Notes: generated from the sequence alone by a model not told the origin. DNA of 64,000 bases from Acidobacteriota bacterium (GCA_015659035.1 DQNS01000102.1:1-64000), one strand, 5' to 3'. Shown: positions 1 to 8,651, counted from the stretch's first letter. Program-made: numbers and translations.

Positions 1-1315
1 ACACCGACAGGATCTCGGTGACGTCCCCGCCGGTCGTCGTCTCGTCGAGCGCGATCCCGACCGTCGCGCCATCCACATATCGAAAGTGGAGTCCGGCGCC
101 GGTCGCGTCGTTCCGGAGCCGGTCTACCTCCGCCGGCGGCAGATGCAACCGAAGCGTGTCGAAGAAGTGAGGGTGCACCAGCTGGACACCCAACCCGCGC
201 AACCCCTCGGCAAGACGCCGGGTCAACCCGTGCACGCGCCGTGCGATCCCACGCAGCCCGTCGGCGCCGTGATACACGGCGTAGAACCCGGCCATGTTGG
301 CCAGCAGCGCCTGCGCCGTGCAGATGTTCGAGGTCGCTCGCTCTCGTCGGATGTGCTGCTCGCGGGTCTGCAGCGACATCCGGTAGGCCGGATTGCCGTG
401 GCGGTCGATCGACAACCCGATGATCCGCCCCGGCGTCTGTCGAACGAACTCTTCCCGCGTCGCAAAGAAGGCGGCGTGCGGTCCGCCATAGCCCATCGGC
501 ACCCCGAACCGTTGCGAGTTGCCGACGACCACGTCGGCCCCGAGCTCGCCCGGTGGCGTCAGCAGCGTCAGGGCGAGCAGATCGCTGCACACCGCCACCA
601 GCGCGCCGGTCGCGTGGACGCGATCGACCAGCTCGCCGATCGGCATGACCGCACCGTCCTCCGCCGGGTACTGGAGCAGCACCCCGAAGACTCGGTCGTC
701 TATCGTCATGGTGGCCGGGTCCCCCACCTCGACCTCGATGCCGAGCGGGGCGGCGCGTCCGGTCACGACGTCGATCGTCTGCGGGAAACAGCCGCGAGCG
801 ACCAGCAGACGGTTGGCGCCGGGCGCCGTGCGCGCCCGGAGGCGATGCAGCATCGCCGTCGCCTCGGCCGCCGCGGTCGCCTCGTCGAGCAGCGAGGCAT
901 TGGCGATCGCCATCCCGGTCAGATCGGCGACCGTTGTCTGGAAGTTGAGCAACGCCTCGAGCCGGCCCTGCGCCACCTCCGCCTGATAGGGGGTGTAGGG
1001 CGTGTACCACCCGGGATTCTCGAAGACGTTGCGCAGGATGACGCTCGGCGTAATGCAGCCGTAGTAGCCTAGGCCGATCAGGGCGCGCCCCGGCCGATTC
1101 CGCCGACCCACCCGACGCACACGGGCGAGAAACTCGGCTTCGGTCTCCGGACCGGGCACGTCGAGCGGCGTGTCGAGCCGGATATCCGACGGCACCGCCT
1201 CGTCGATCAGCGCATCGAGCGATGTGGCACCGACCGCCGCCACCATCGCCTCGATGTCGCCCGTCCGTGGCCCGATGTGCCGGTCGACAAACCGATCAGC
1301 CCTCGACGCCGACAC
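1..1315 (-). CDS. gcvP: Glycine dehydrogenase (glycine cleavage P protein), N-terminal part, cut by window edge
   Basis: PLP enzyme that decarboxylates glycine and passes the aminomethyl group to lipoyl-GcvH. About 438 N-terminal residues are visible. The start region carries RHIGP, the hallmark of the long single-chain P protein rather than the split GcvPA. Further on are ENPGWYTPYTPYQ, LLDEATAAAEAM, QRFGVPMGYGGPHAAFF and TREQHIRRE, all characteristic of the family. The PLP lysine lies in the C-terminal half, outside the window. I chose the GTG start at 1315 because it overlaps the gcvH stop by one base (TAGTG) and gives the RHIGP segment at the expected position. It is the third gene of gcvT-gcvH-gcvP. 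Family assignment is very secure; the start is likely. Confidence 0.95.
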   Translation of the reverse strand, partial: MSASRADRFVDRHIGPRTGDIEAMVAAVGATSLDALIDEAVPSDIRLDTPLDVPGPETEAEFLARVRRVGRRNRPGRALIGLGYYGCITPSVILRNVFENPGWYTPYTPYQAEVAQGRLEALLNFQTTVADLTGMAIANASLLDEATAAAEATAMLHRLRARTAPGANRLLVARGCFPQTIDVVTGRAAPLGIEVEVGDPATMTIDDRVFGVLLQYPAEDGAVMPIGELVDRVHATGALVAVCSDLLALTLLTPPGELGADVVVGNSQRFGVPMGYGGPHAAFFATREEFVRQTPGRIIGLSIDRHGNPAYRMSLQTREQHIRRERATSNICTAQALLANMAGFYAVYHGADGLRGIARRVHGLTRRLAEGLRGLGVQLVHPHFFDTLRLHLPPAEVDRLRNDATGAGLHFRYVDGATVGIALDETTTGGDVTEILSV

Positions 1316-1686
1316 TACGACACCAACTCGGCGTAGGCCGCCGCATCGATCAGACCGGCCGTCTGGTCTGGGCTCGTCAGCTCGATCGCGATGATCCAGA
1401 CGCCATGCGGATCGGCATTCACGGTCTCGGGCCGATCCACCAGCGTGGTGTTCACCTCGACCACCGTCCCCGCCATCGGACAATACAGGTCCGACACCGC
1501 CTTGACCGACTCGATCGACCCGAATTGCGCGCCTTGGTCAAAGGTCTGCCCCACGTCCGGCAGCTCGACGAAGACGACGTCGCCGAGTTGTTGCTGCGCG
1601 TAGTCGGTGATGCCGACCCGCGCGGTCGTCCCGGACACGGAGATCCACTCGTGTTCCGTGGTGTATTGCCTATCGCTGGGATACAT
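1315..1686 (-). CDS. gcvH: Glycine cleavage system H protein
   Basis: Lipoyl carrier that shuttles the aminomethyl intermediate between P, T and L proteins. The 123-residue length is usual. It begins with YTTEHEWI and contains VGITDYAQQQLGDVVFVELP. The lipoylation site is Lys62 in ESVKAVSD. The gene starts 6 bp after the gcvT stop and overlaps the gcvP start by one base, so the three are almost certainly translated from one mRNA. Confidence 0.97.
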   Translation of the reverse strand: MYPSDRQYTTEHEWISVSGTTARVGITDYAQQQLGDVVFVELPDVGQTFDQGAQFGSIESVKAVSDLYCPMAGTVVEVNTTLVDRPETVNADPHGVWIIAIELTSPDQTAGLIDAAAYAELVS

Positions 1687-1692
1687 CTCGTC

Positions 1693-2811
1693 TTAGCCTC
1701 GCGGACGCTTGTAGAACGGCAACGGCACGACGCGGGCCCGCACCCGCCGACCGCGAATCTCGATGGCGCACTCGGCCCCCGGCGCGCTCGCGGCGCGGGG
1801 CAGATAGGTCAGACCGATCGCCTTCTCGAGGAACGGTGTCCGGGTGCCGCTGGTCACCACCCCCACGCGGTCCTCCCCGACGTACACCGGATAGCCATGA
1901 CGCGCGATACCCCGCTCGACCATCTCGAACCCGACCAGCTGTCGCGTCACGCCGGCGGCGCGCTGCCGAACGAGTGCCGCCCGGCCGACGAACTCCGGCT
2001 TCTCCCAGCCCACGATCCACCCGAGCCCCGCCTCCAGAACGCTCGTCGTCTCGTCGATGTCCTGGCCACTGAGCCGCATGGCCGCCTCGAGCCTGAGCGT
2101 GTCACGGGCCCCGAGCCCAGCCGGGCGCAACCCCGCGGGCGCACCCACCGATAGCAGCGCCCCCCAGAGCCGCTCGGCCACCTGCGGAGCGACGAAGATC
2201 TCGAATCCGTCCTCACCGGTGTATCCGGTACGCGAGATCGTCGACCGGACGTTCGCCACCTCTCCGGTGGCGAACCGGTAGTAGCCGATCGACGCCAGGT
2301 CGACCTCGGTCAGCGACTGCACGATCTCGAGGGCACGTGGCCCCTGCACCGCGATCAGCGCGTAGCGGCTGCTCGTGTTCACCGCCACCGCGTCGCCCAC
2401 CCCCTGAATGCCGTCCCTAATCCAGGCGAAGTCCTTCGCGATGGTCGCGGCGTTGACCACCAGCAGAAAGTGCTCGTCCCCCAGCCGATACACAAGGAGA
2501 TCGTCGACGAACGTGCCCTCCGGGGTCGCCAGTGCCGAGTACTGTGCCTGACCGACCTCGAGACGTGCGGCGTCGTTGGTGGAGATCCGCTGCACCGCCG
2601 CCAGGGCGTCCGCCCCGGCGACCTCAATCTCGCCCATGTGGCTCACGTCGAACAGACCCGCCGCCCGGCGGACCGCCAGATGCTCCTCGGTGATGCCGGA
2701 ATACTGCAGCGGCATCTCCCATCCGCCGAACGACACCATTTTCGCCCCGAGGGCGACGTGCCGACCATGCAGCGGCGTCTTGAGCGGGGCGGCGACTGGC
2801 GCGTCGGTCAT
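1693..2811 (-). CDS. gcvT: Aminomethyltransferase (glycine cleavage T protein)
   Basis: Transfers the methylene group from aminomethyl-GcvH to tetrahydrofolate and releases ammonia. The 372-residue protein has the T-protein fold from LKTPLHGRHVALGAKMVSFGGWEMPLQY through DVSHMGE and YTGEDGFEIF to the C-terminal barrel (VGVVTSGTRTPFLEKAIGL). It is first in the gcv operon. The ATG at 2811 has no clear Shine-Dalgarno sequence in front of it. The 5' leader just upstream may be a decayed glycine riboswitch (2830-2922). Confidence 0.96.
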   Translation of the reverse strand: MTDAPVAAPLKTPLHGRHVALGAKMVSFGGWEMPLQYSGITEEHLAVRRAAGLFDVSHMGEIEVAGADALAAVQRISTNDAARLEVGQAQYSALATPEGTFVDDLLVYRLGDEHFLLVVNAATIAKDFAWIRDGIQGVGDAVAVNTSSRYALIAVQGPRALEIVQSLTEVDLASIGYYRFATGEVANVRSTISRTGYTGEDGFEIFVAPQVAERLWGALLSVGAPAGLRPAGLGARDTLRLEAAMRLSGQDIDETTSVLEAGLGWIVGWEKPEFVGRAALVRQRAAGVTRQLVGFEMVERGIARHGYPVYVGEDRVGVVTSGTRTPFLEKAIGLTYLPRAASAPGAECAIEIRGRRVRARVVPLPFYKRPRG

Positions 2812-2829
2812 GAACGGTGGTGTCGGCCG

Positions 2830-2922
2830 CGTCCCGCGGCCCGAACACGAGATCGCCGGTTCGTGGTGAGATGTCCGGCGTGAGGGCGTACCCGTTCGGC
2901 GGTCTCGAAGGCGTCGGAAACC
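2830..2922 (-). promoter_or_regulatory. Possible degenerate glycine riboswitch leader of gcvT
   Basis: Read on the minus strand, this leader contains GAGACC, then GCCGAACGGGTACGCCC, then ACGCCGGA, then TCTCA, followed by ACCGGCG. Order and spacing resemble the glycine aptamer core (GGAGAG, GCCGAAGGGGCAAGCCC, ACTCTCAGGC). Two usually invariant parts differ: the GG after GCCGAA and the AGG after TCTC. Its place directly ahead of gcvT is where glycine riboswitches usually sit. It could be an aptamer that has drifted, or chance similarity. Confidence 0.4.
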
Positions 2923-2953
2923 CGCGTAAACGTACTATGGGTCCAGCGCACGG

Positions 2954-3115
2954 TCAAGACGGCACGGGAGCAACGGTTGGGGTCAGCGCCGAGAATCCGT
3001 CGCTCCCCGGGACACCGGGACGATGGCCTTTAGCGCGGGGTGGCCCTGACCAAAGGATCAGGGTCCCCACGGTCAGGACGATCGTTCCCAACGCGGTCTT
3101 GGATGAGACGTGCAT
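2954..3115 (-). CDS. Small hydrophobic/secreted protein, hypothetical
   Basis: A 53-residue reading frame starting at ATG 3115 behind a good Shine-Dalgarno sequence (TAGGAGAAATC). Residues 5-22 (KTALGTIVLTVGTLILWS) form one hydrophobic helix, either a signal peptide or membrane anchor. A Pro/Gly-rich tail follows. It lies downstream of the sigma-54-type activator on the same strand. No family is recognised. The ribosome binding site and hydrophobic N-terminus are the only support. Confidence 0.35.
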   Translation of the reverse strand: MHVSSKTALGTIVLTVGTLILWSGPPRAKGHRPGVPGSDGFSALTPTVAPVPS

Positions 3116-3259
3116 GATTTCTCCTAGCCTGGACGCCGTCCGCGAAGTCAAACCCGTCCCTGGGAGGCACGGAGAGGCGAAGCTCTCGAACGGCCTGCGC
3201 CTCGAGGTCAGCCGCCGCTGGCTCAAGACCCTCATTGACCGGCTCGGGGTGTCCTAGCT

Positions 3260-4774
3260 CTAGCCCGCCGACGCCTTGCTCGCTCGCGGTGTGGGCGCGC
3301 CGGTGTCCGGCGCCCGATAGCGCAGATACGACTGCAGGGTGTGATAGCTGATGCCGAGCACCTCGCAGGTCCGCCGCTTGTTCCCCTTACAGCGTTCGAG
3401 CACGATCCGCGCGTAGCGACTACCCCAGGCACGCATCGACTCGGCGCGCGCGACTGACGGAGACAGGACCTCGGCATAATCGCGTATGAGCGCCGGCGGC
3501 AGGTCCGTGAGTCCGAGCACGTCCCCGGTCGAGAGCGCCAACGCCCGTTCGATCGCGCGTTGCAGCTCGCGGACATTCCCCGGCCAGTCGTAGGTCAGCA
3601 GCGCCTCGGCGGCGCTCTGGGACAGCGCGAGCCGACGCACCCCCTGGTGACGCGCCAGGAAATATTCGGCCAGCTCCAGGATGTCTTCGCGGTGGCGTCG
3701 CAGCGACGGCACCTCTAGCTCCACACCGGCGAGACGGTAGTACAAGTCGGCCCGAAACCGGCCTACGCGCACCAGACCCAGGAGGCCCTGATTCGTCGCG
3801 ACAACCACGCGGATGTCAATCCGCCGGAGCTCCTGCCCACCAACCCGCTCGATGGCGAGCTCCTGCACGACTCTGAGTAACTTGGCCTGTGCTGACGGCG
3901 ACAGGTCGGCGACCTCGTCCAGAAACAGCGTACCCCGGTCGGCCGCCTCGAAGTTGCCCCGCCGAGCCCGCACGCCGGTGGCGACGCGGTCTTCGATGCC
4001 GAACAGCTCCGCCTCGACCAACGTCTCGACCAGCGCCGCGCAGTTGACCGGCACGAACGGCCCTTGACGGCGACCGCTCAAGTCGTGCACCTGTCGCGCC
4101 ACCAGTTCCTTGCCGGACCCGGTTTCTCCCTCGATCAACACGGTGAAGTTGGTGGCCGCCACGCGCGCGATCTGCTCACGCAGATGTTGCATGCAGACGC
4201 TTGACCCGATGAGCGGCGACGCCCGATCCACGGTGCGACCGTGGCTCCCTGCGGCCGCCTCCCAGCGCGGCTCGAGCATCAACCCGAAGACGCGGGCCGC
4301 GTCACGCAACAACTGCCGGTCCCACCCGTCCAACCCGCACGACGGGTCGAGATCCACTTCGAGATGTAACCCGGGTCGCGCCGGCGTCGACACTGGAAAC
4401 CGCACCACCCCAGGGGCGCGGCCATCCGGTTCCGGGATGGCACCAATCGGTCGGGTCGTCAGCCTGGCCGAGCGGATCGGCACGAGAGCACGCAGGGCTG
4501 CGTCGAGGTCGGCGTCGGGTCCGGCCGGTCTCGATGCGCCGGTCCCCTGAGATGCCAGGGCCGCAAGAAAGACCGAGAACCGTTGTCGGCGCTCGCGTCG
4601 CCGACCACGCGGCTGTGGTGTCGTCGATGAGGAGGAGGAGTGATTGGCCATGGCGGATTCCGTTGCATGCACCGTAGGAGCTTTGCTCGTGCTGTGTATC
4701 AAACGGAATGCCATCGGCCACGTGCCCTGAAATCCTCCTGATTCATCCGCCGGCTTCCGACTCGCGACCGCCAA
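3260..4774 (-). CDS. Sigma-54-interaction AAA+ transcriptional activator with altered GAFTGA loop
   Basis: Domain order: poorly conserved N-terminal region (to about residue 185), AAA+ domain (about 188-420), Fis-type helix-turn-helix (about 455-490, KGNKRRTCEVLGISYHTL). Walker A is GETGSGKE (216-223) and Walker B is GTLFLDEVADL (281-291). The loop that normally reads GAFTGA and contacts sigma-54 reads RVATGV (263-268). There is no response-regulator receiver domain, so the signal is unknown. The longest frame opens with TTG at 4774. An ATG at 4651 (MANHSSSS) would remove a low-complexity leader and is equally possible. Target genes cannot be inferred. Confidence 0.85.
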   Translation of the reverse strand: MAVASRKPADESGGFQGTWPMAFRLIHSTSKAPTVHATESAMANHSSSSSTTPQPRGRRRERRQRFSVFLAALASQGTGASRPAGPDADLDAALRALVPIRSARLTTRPIGAIPEPDGRAPGVVRFPVSTPARPGLHLEVDLDPSCGLDGWDRQLLRDAARVFGLMLEPRWEAAAGSHGRTVDRASPLIGSSVCMQHLREQIARVAATNFTVLIEGETGSGKELVARQVHDLSGRRQGPFVPVNCAALVETLVEAELFGIEDRVATGVRARRGNFEAADRGTLFLDEVADLSPSAQAKLLRVVQELAIERVGGQELRRIDIRVVVATNQGLLGLVRVGRFRADLYYRLAGVELEVPSLRRHREDILELAEYFLARHQGVRRLALSQSAAEALLTYDWPGNVRELQRAIERALALSTGDVLGLTDLPPALIRDYAEVLSPSVARAESMRAWGSRYARIVLERCKGNKRRTCEVLGISYHTLQSYLRYRAPDTGAPTPRASKASAG

Positions 4775-4878
4775 TCTCTCGCCGTGGGTAGTTGCTGCCC
4801 TGTCGCCCGCCCGGCCGTCGTCAAGCCGTTCCCGCGCTGCCTCGTCGCGCGCGTTGCGCTCGCCGGACGCGGCGTCTC

Positions 4879-5247
4879 TCAGGCGGGGTCTCGGTGCGAC
4901 GCTGGACCTTCACCACGGACTGCTCGAAGGTCGAGTGCGATGTCGAAGACCAGCGCACCCCGATACACCACGCCATGCTCGGAATCGATCGCCGCCACCC
5001 AGGAACGCGACACGCAGCCCGACACCGTCCAGTTGCCGGCGGCGCCCGTCAACCGCAGGACCGTGCGGGCCCCGGGCCGCAGACGGGTCGGCGTCTCGAC
5101 CAGCGCCCCGCCCGCCGACAGGTTCACCAGCGCGACATCGAGACCGGGCCGCAGCCGCAACCCCCAGAGCCAGGGCAGCTCCACCCGTTTCTTGCGGACG
5201 GCCCGGCGACGATCCAGTGAAGGACCCAGCCCTACCGTGCCGTCCAC
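4879..5247 (-). CDS. PilZ-domain protein (probable c-di-GMP receptor)
   Basis: 122 residues. The N-terminal basic stretch RRRAVRKKR supplies the RxxxR motif, and NLSAGGALVET matches the (D/N)xSxxG motif. Together these form the c-di-GMP binding site of PilZ domains. A beta-barrel follows, with no second domain. The start overlaps the end of the preceding pseudopilin gene by 16 bp, so the two are co-translated. With the pseudopilin and ComEA this suggests a pilus or DNA-uptake role tuned by c-di-GMP. Confidence 0.75.
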   Translation of the reverse strand: MDGTVGLGPSLDRRRAVRKKRVELPWLWGLRLRPGLDVALVNLSAGGALVETPTRLRPGARTVLRLTGAAGNWTVSGCVSRSWVAAIDSEHGVVYRGALVFDIALDLRAVRGEGPASHRDPA

Positions 5248-5903
5248 GACTTGGTCTCGTGTCGAAACTCCAGCACACGAGTGCGTCCGGTGGCTCCGAG
5301 CACACGCACCGCGTACTGCCGTCCCTTCCGGCTGCGCAGGAAGATCGTGCCGCTGGTCGCAGTACCGAGCGGGCTGAAGATGAGCGTGTCCGCGGACCCC
5401 AGCCGGACCGGATCGGCGTCCCCCGCCATCGCGCGACCATCGGAGATCCGAGTAACCCCTGCCGCCACGCCGAGTACGACCCCGGGGAAGCGGTCGCCAA
5501 GCCGTTCCACCGGCGTGATCGGTTCGTCGATACCGCTACGAATGTCCCTACGTCGTAGACCGTTGCCGTTTCCGTCGACATACACCGCATAGCGGTACGT
5601 GGCCCCCTCTCGTTCGAACCGGAGCCCAGCGCGGGTCGATCGCGCCGCGGCCTGAACTCTGGTCAGACGTGCCAACCCCGCGACGTGACGCGCCGCCGCC
5701 ACCGCACGGGCGTCGTCCAGTCCCCCCAGAATCGACGGCAGCGCGATAGCCGCCGTCAGGGCCAACAGCCCGAGCACGAGGACCGACTCCAGCAGAGAGA
5801 AGCCGCGCACGCCGGAGTCCGACGGCGGACAGGGGTCTGGCGCGCCCTGGAGCACTTCCTCCAGGACGCGCCAACGTCGAGCACTAGTTGCGGACGCGGG
5901 CAT
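5232..5903 (-). CDS. GspH/FimT-type pseudopilin
   Basis: 223 residues with a type IV prepilin signature. About 33 residues precede a probable prepilin-peptidase site, RG|FSLLES (cleavage after Gly, Glu at +5), which leads into the hydrophobic helix VLVLGLLALTAAIALPSI. The rest resembles the GspH/FimT fold of minor pseudopilins (SRKGRQYAVRVLGATGRTRVL). The leader is longer than usual, so the true start may lie inside. It overlaps comEA by 20 bp and the PilZ gene by 16 bp. Confidence 0.8.
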   Translation of the reverse strand: MPASATSARRWRVLEEVLQGAPDPCPPSDSGVRGFSLLESVLVLGLLALTAAIALPSILGGLDDARAVAAARHVAGLARLTRVQAAARSTRAGLRFEREGATYRYAVYVDGNGNGLRRRDIRSGIDEPITPVERLGDRFPGVVLGVAAGVTRISDGRAMAGDADPVRLGSADTLIFSPLGTATSGTIFLRSRKGRQYAVRVLGATGRTRVLEFRHETKSWTAR

Positions 5904-6222
5904 CCGGCTTCGACGGTGTGCCGACCGTGACCAGAGGCCGCAGTCTCAGGAAGCTCCGCTCACCGATACCGCGGACGTTCATGAGCTCTTCAATTTTCTT
6001 GAAGCCACCGTTCTCCTGGCGGTATTCAATGATTCGCGCGGCCGTCACCTCTCCGATGCCGGGCAGGCTCTCAAGCTGGGCAGCGCTGGCCTGGTTCAGA
6101 TCGATCAGCTCGCCCGACGCGCGCTGACCCGCCGACACGGCCGCATCCTGGGCCGCCTCTACCCACACCGGACCCAAGCAGAGGGCCAGTGCCACCATCA
6201 CACTCCAGATAAGTTGTCGCAT
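5884..6222 (-). CDS. comEA: ComEA-like helix-hairpin-helix DNA-binding protein
   Basis: 112 residues: a signal peptide (MRQLIWSVMVALALCLGPVWVEA), a short linker, then two helix-hairpin-helix units (LESLPGIGEVTAARIIEYR and NVRGIGERSFLRLRPLV) preceded by DLNQA. This is the compact periplasmic ComEA form that binds incoming DNA during transformation. The ATG at 6222 has an excellent Shine-Dalgarno sequence (AAGGAGG, 8 bp away), so longer upstream extensions are rejected. First gene of the comEA-pseudopilin-PilZ group. Confidence 0.85.
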   Translation of the reverse strand: MRQLIWSVMVALALCLGPVWVEAAQDAAVSAGQRASGELIDLNQASAAQLESLPGIGEVTAARIIEYRQENGGFKKIEELMNVRGIGERSFLRLRPLVTVGTPSKPDARVRN

Positions 6223-6646
6223 CCTCTTTCCTCCTTGTCCGAATGACACGGCATGGTCGCCGACCCGCACCGGGTCAAACGACCGCTGACGGACGGCCCC
6301 GCCGCCCGCGGCATCGGCAGGTCGGGCACGAACGCCGACTGGTGTCAGCGGGACCACCCGGGATGGTCGCAAGAACAACGCCAGCCAGGGCGGAGCGCGA
6401 GCGGGGGATACTAACGTCTGTATTGACAGCGACTTGAACACAAGCGGGACGCCAGGATGGACACGCCGTGGACCGGCGGGACGGCGGCGATGGCTACCCG
6501 GGTTGGCATGCCTCGCGACGTGACGAGCACGGGGGCGAGCGCCATCGGATCCAGCCACGCTCCAGCGGTTGGCATGGTTAGCCGTCCGTGACCCTCACCC
6601 AGCCCTCTCCCAGAGGGAAAGGAAAAAACCGGAGCGCTCTCTAGCG
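6223..6646. other. Non-coding stretch with a REP-like sequence
   Basis: No convincing gene. The right end (6591-6628) carries a REP-like GTGAGGG-type repeat next to the stop of the YdjM-like gene. A TTGACA at 6423 has no matching -10 box at the right distance. Confidence 0.6.
6591..6628. repeat. REP-like repeat, copy 1 (CCCTCACCC / CTCTCCCAGAGGG)
   Basis: CCCTCACCC followed by the palindrome CCCTCTCCCAGAGGG, then an A-rich tail. Shares its layout with copies at 20101-20137 and 47620-47653. It abuts the 3' end of the YdjM-like gene. Confidence 0.6.
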
Positions 6647-7177
6647 CTAGTCGTCGGGCGTGGTGTCGACGCTTCGTGAGCGACGGGCAAGCAGGAGCCC
6701 GGCCAGCGCGGGGGGGGCCAGCAACAGCAGCTCCCACCACATGGCCCGTGCCACCCGAAACCAACAGTCCGCGAGCCAGTACTGCCGACACACCGGCAGG
6801 AACCAATGATAGGAAGACAGGTAGTAGGTGCGGTCGAACGGCCAGAACGCCATGACGCCGATCGGAGCAATCGTATCGGTCCCCAGCCAGTCGAGCAGCA
6901 CGTGCGAACCATAGGCGGCCGCCGCCGCGAGCCACACCGCGGGACGCCGGTCGACCGCCGCCACCAGCACGCCCACCGTCAGCGTCGCGCCGACGCTGTG
7001 GGTCACGCCACGATGTCCGCCGAGCAGGAAGTCGATGTCCGGCAGCAGACCGAGCAGAGCGAAAAACAGGACGACGGGGATCCGCCGAGCGCCCACTGGG
7101 ACATCTGTGGTCGTACCTCGTACGATAAAGACCCCCGCGGCAATGCCGCCCAGCGCGTGACCGATCGGTGTGGGCAT
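6647..7177 (-). CDS. YdjM/DUF457-type membrane-bound metal-dependent hydrolase
   Basis: 176 residues from the ATG at 7177 (MPTPIGHALGGIAAGV). Family features are the N-terminal GHALGGIAAG, LLPDIDFLLGGHRGVTHS (Asp/His metal ligands) and HVLLDWLGTD. About four membrane helices are visible, and the last, LLLLAPPALAGLLLA, is close to the C-terminus. Family members are predicted integral membrane hydrolases; the substrate is unknown. There is no obvious ribosome binding site. It is divergent from the secreted metallo-beta-lactamase-fold gene, sharing a 65-bp intergenic region. Confidence 0.75.
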   Translation of the reverse strand: MPTPIGHALGGIAAGVFIVRGTTTDVPVGARRIPVVLFFALLGLLPDIDFLLGGHRGVTHSVGATLTVGVLVAAVDRRPAVWLAAAAAYGSHVLLDWLGTDTIAPIGVMAFWPFDRTYYLSSYHWFLPVCRQYWLADCWFRVARAMWWELLLLAPPALAGLLLARRSRSVDTTPDD

Positions 7178-7242
7178 CAGAATAGGACAAAATGGACGTG
7201 GGCCTGAGTATGATGACCCATACCGGCCCTGAGGAGAGAACG

Positions 7243-8307
7243 ATGAGACACCTGCCGACCACACGACACACGTGCGCCGGCGCCTGCCGGGCCATGGCCC
7301 TCGTCGCCGCGGCACTGCTGACCGTACCGGTCGGGGTGCACACGCAGGCGCCAGCAACGCTCGACATCTACTGGATTGACGTGGAGGGCGGCGCAGCGAC
7401 GCTGATCGTCACCCCCGAGCGCGACGCGGTGCTGATGGACACCGGGTGGCCCAGGGCAGACGCGCGAGACGCGGGGCGCATCCAGACGGCGATGCGCGAT
7501 GCCGGCATCACCGAGATCGACTACCTGTTGATCTCGCACTTCCATCGTGACCATGTTGGCGGGCTCGCCGCACTCGCCGAACGGGTGCCGATCGGTCAGA
7601 TCATCGACCACGGCGACAGCGTGGAACGCGACCGCGAACAAGGTCGCGCGATCTGGGAGGAGTATCTGACACTCGCCGACGGGCGCCGGCGTACCGTCAC
7701 ACCGGGCGACAAGTTGCCGCTCCGCCGGATCGAGTTCTCATTCGTGGCGGCACACGGCGCCCTCGTCGACGCCCTGGAGCGGCAGCCGCCGAACCGGCTC
7801 TGTGAGGGCGCGCCCGCCGGATCGTTCGACGAGGGCGAGAACCCCAGAAGCCTCGGCTATCTCCTGTCGCTCGGCGCCTTTCAATTCCTGAACCTGGGCG
7901 ACCTCACGCCCAACCACGAACACGACCTCGCGTGCCCGGAGAACCGGCTGGGCGTCGTCGATCTGTATCAGGTGCCACACCACGGCGGTGGGGGTGCGGC
8001 GCGACCGGAGCTGACCTGGGCCCTGCAGCCGACCGTGGCGGTCAGCAACAACGGCCCACGCAAAGGAGGCAGCCCCGAGTCGTACGCGGTCGTGCGGGAC
8101 ACACCCGGCATCGCGGACATCTGGCAGGTGCACCGGGCGATGGCCGCAGATGCCGCCGACAACACCGACCCGCAGCTGATCGCCAATCTCACCGAGGAGG
8201 ACGACTGTGTCGGGCACTGGATCAAGGCCACGGTGCAGCCGGACGGACGCAGCTGGACGATGACCAACGGCCGGACCGGGTACAGCCGCAACTACCTATC
8301 GAAGTAG
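7243..8307 (+). CDS. Secreted metallo-beta-lactamase-fold hydrolase (ComEC C-terminal-like)
   Basis: 354 residues from ATG 7243, with GAGGAGA 4-10 bp upstream. The signal peptide (AMALVAAALLTVPVGVHTQA) predicts export. The metal-binding motif SHFHRDH (H99, H101, D103, H104) is followed by later His motifs (PHHGGG near 245). The domain starts with LDIYWIDVEGGAATLIVTP, typical of ComEC-like secreted hydrolases. The substrate is unknown. An upstream in-frame start at 7192 lacks a ribosome binding site and would bury the signal peptide. Confidence 0.8.
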   Translation: MRHLPTTRHTCAGACRAMALVAAALLTVPVGVHTQAPATLDIYWIDVEGGAATLIVTPERDAVLMDTGWPRADARDAGRIQTAMRDAGITEIDYLLISHFHRDHVGGLAALAERVPIGQIIDHGDSVERDREQGRAIWEEYLTLADGRRRTVTPGDKLPLRRIEFSFVAAHGALVDALERQPPNRLCEGAPAGSFDEGENPRSLGYLLSLGAFQFLNLGDLTPNHEHDLACPENRLGVVDLYQVPHHGGGGAARPELTWALQPTVAVSNNGPRKGGSPESYAVVRDTPGIADIWQVHRAMAADAADNTDPQLIANLTEEDDCVGHWIKATVQPDGRSWTMTNGRTGYSRNYLSK

Positions 8308-8336
8308 CTAGCAGTCCCGACGCCGCCGCGGGCCAT

Positions 8337-8651
8337 TCAGTCCCCGATCTCGATCTCGATCGCGCCCGCCTCGACCCGCACCGGATAGCCACGTAGATTC
8401 CCGCCAGCGGGCGGGGTCAACGCCGTCCCGTCCGCGATCCGAAACTGCGCGCCGTGCCAGGGGCAGGTGACGGTGCCGTTCTCGCACAGCCCCTCCGACA
8501 CCGGGCCACCCACATGCGTGCAGGCGTCGTCGTATGCCACCAGCGTACCGTTCTCGTTGAACAGCGCAATCCTCCGGTCACCGGTCCTGACGCACTTCAC
8601 CTGACCCGGCGCCACGTCGCCCTCGTCCGCCACCTTCACATAGCTCGCCAT
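8337..8651 (-). CDS. Rieske-type [2Fe-2S] ferredoxin (NirD / dioxygenase ferredoxin family)
   Basis: 104 residues with the Rieske motifs CTHVGG and CPWHGAQF, which give two Cys and two His ligands. The opening VKVADEGDVAPG is typical of small soluble Rieske ferredoxins serving oxygenases or nitrite reductase. No oxygenase gene is nearby, so the electron acceptor is unknown. ATG 8651 has GAGGAGAG just upstream; a GTG five codons earlier would place that site inside the gene. Confidence 0.88.
   Translation of the reverse strand: MASYVKVADEGDVAPGQVKCVRTGDRRIALFNENGTLVAYDDACTHVGGPVSEGLCENGTVTCPWHGAQFRIADGTALTPPAGGNLRGYPVRVEAGAIEIEIGD

Noticed and set aside
86-1072. Plus-strand 328-codon frame at the left edge
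   Set aside because: Antisense to gcvP, whose family blocks are unmistakable on the minus strand.
6423-6450. Plus-strand promoter with TTGACA
   Set aside because: No -10 element 16-18 bp downstream and no rightward gene follows.
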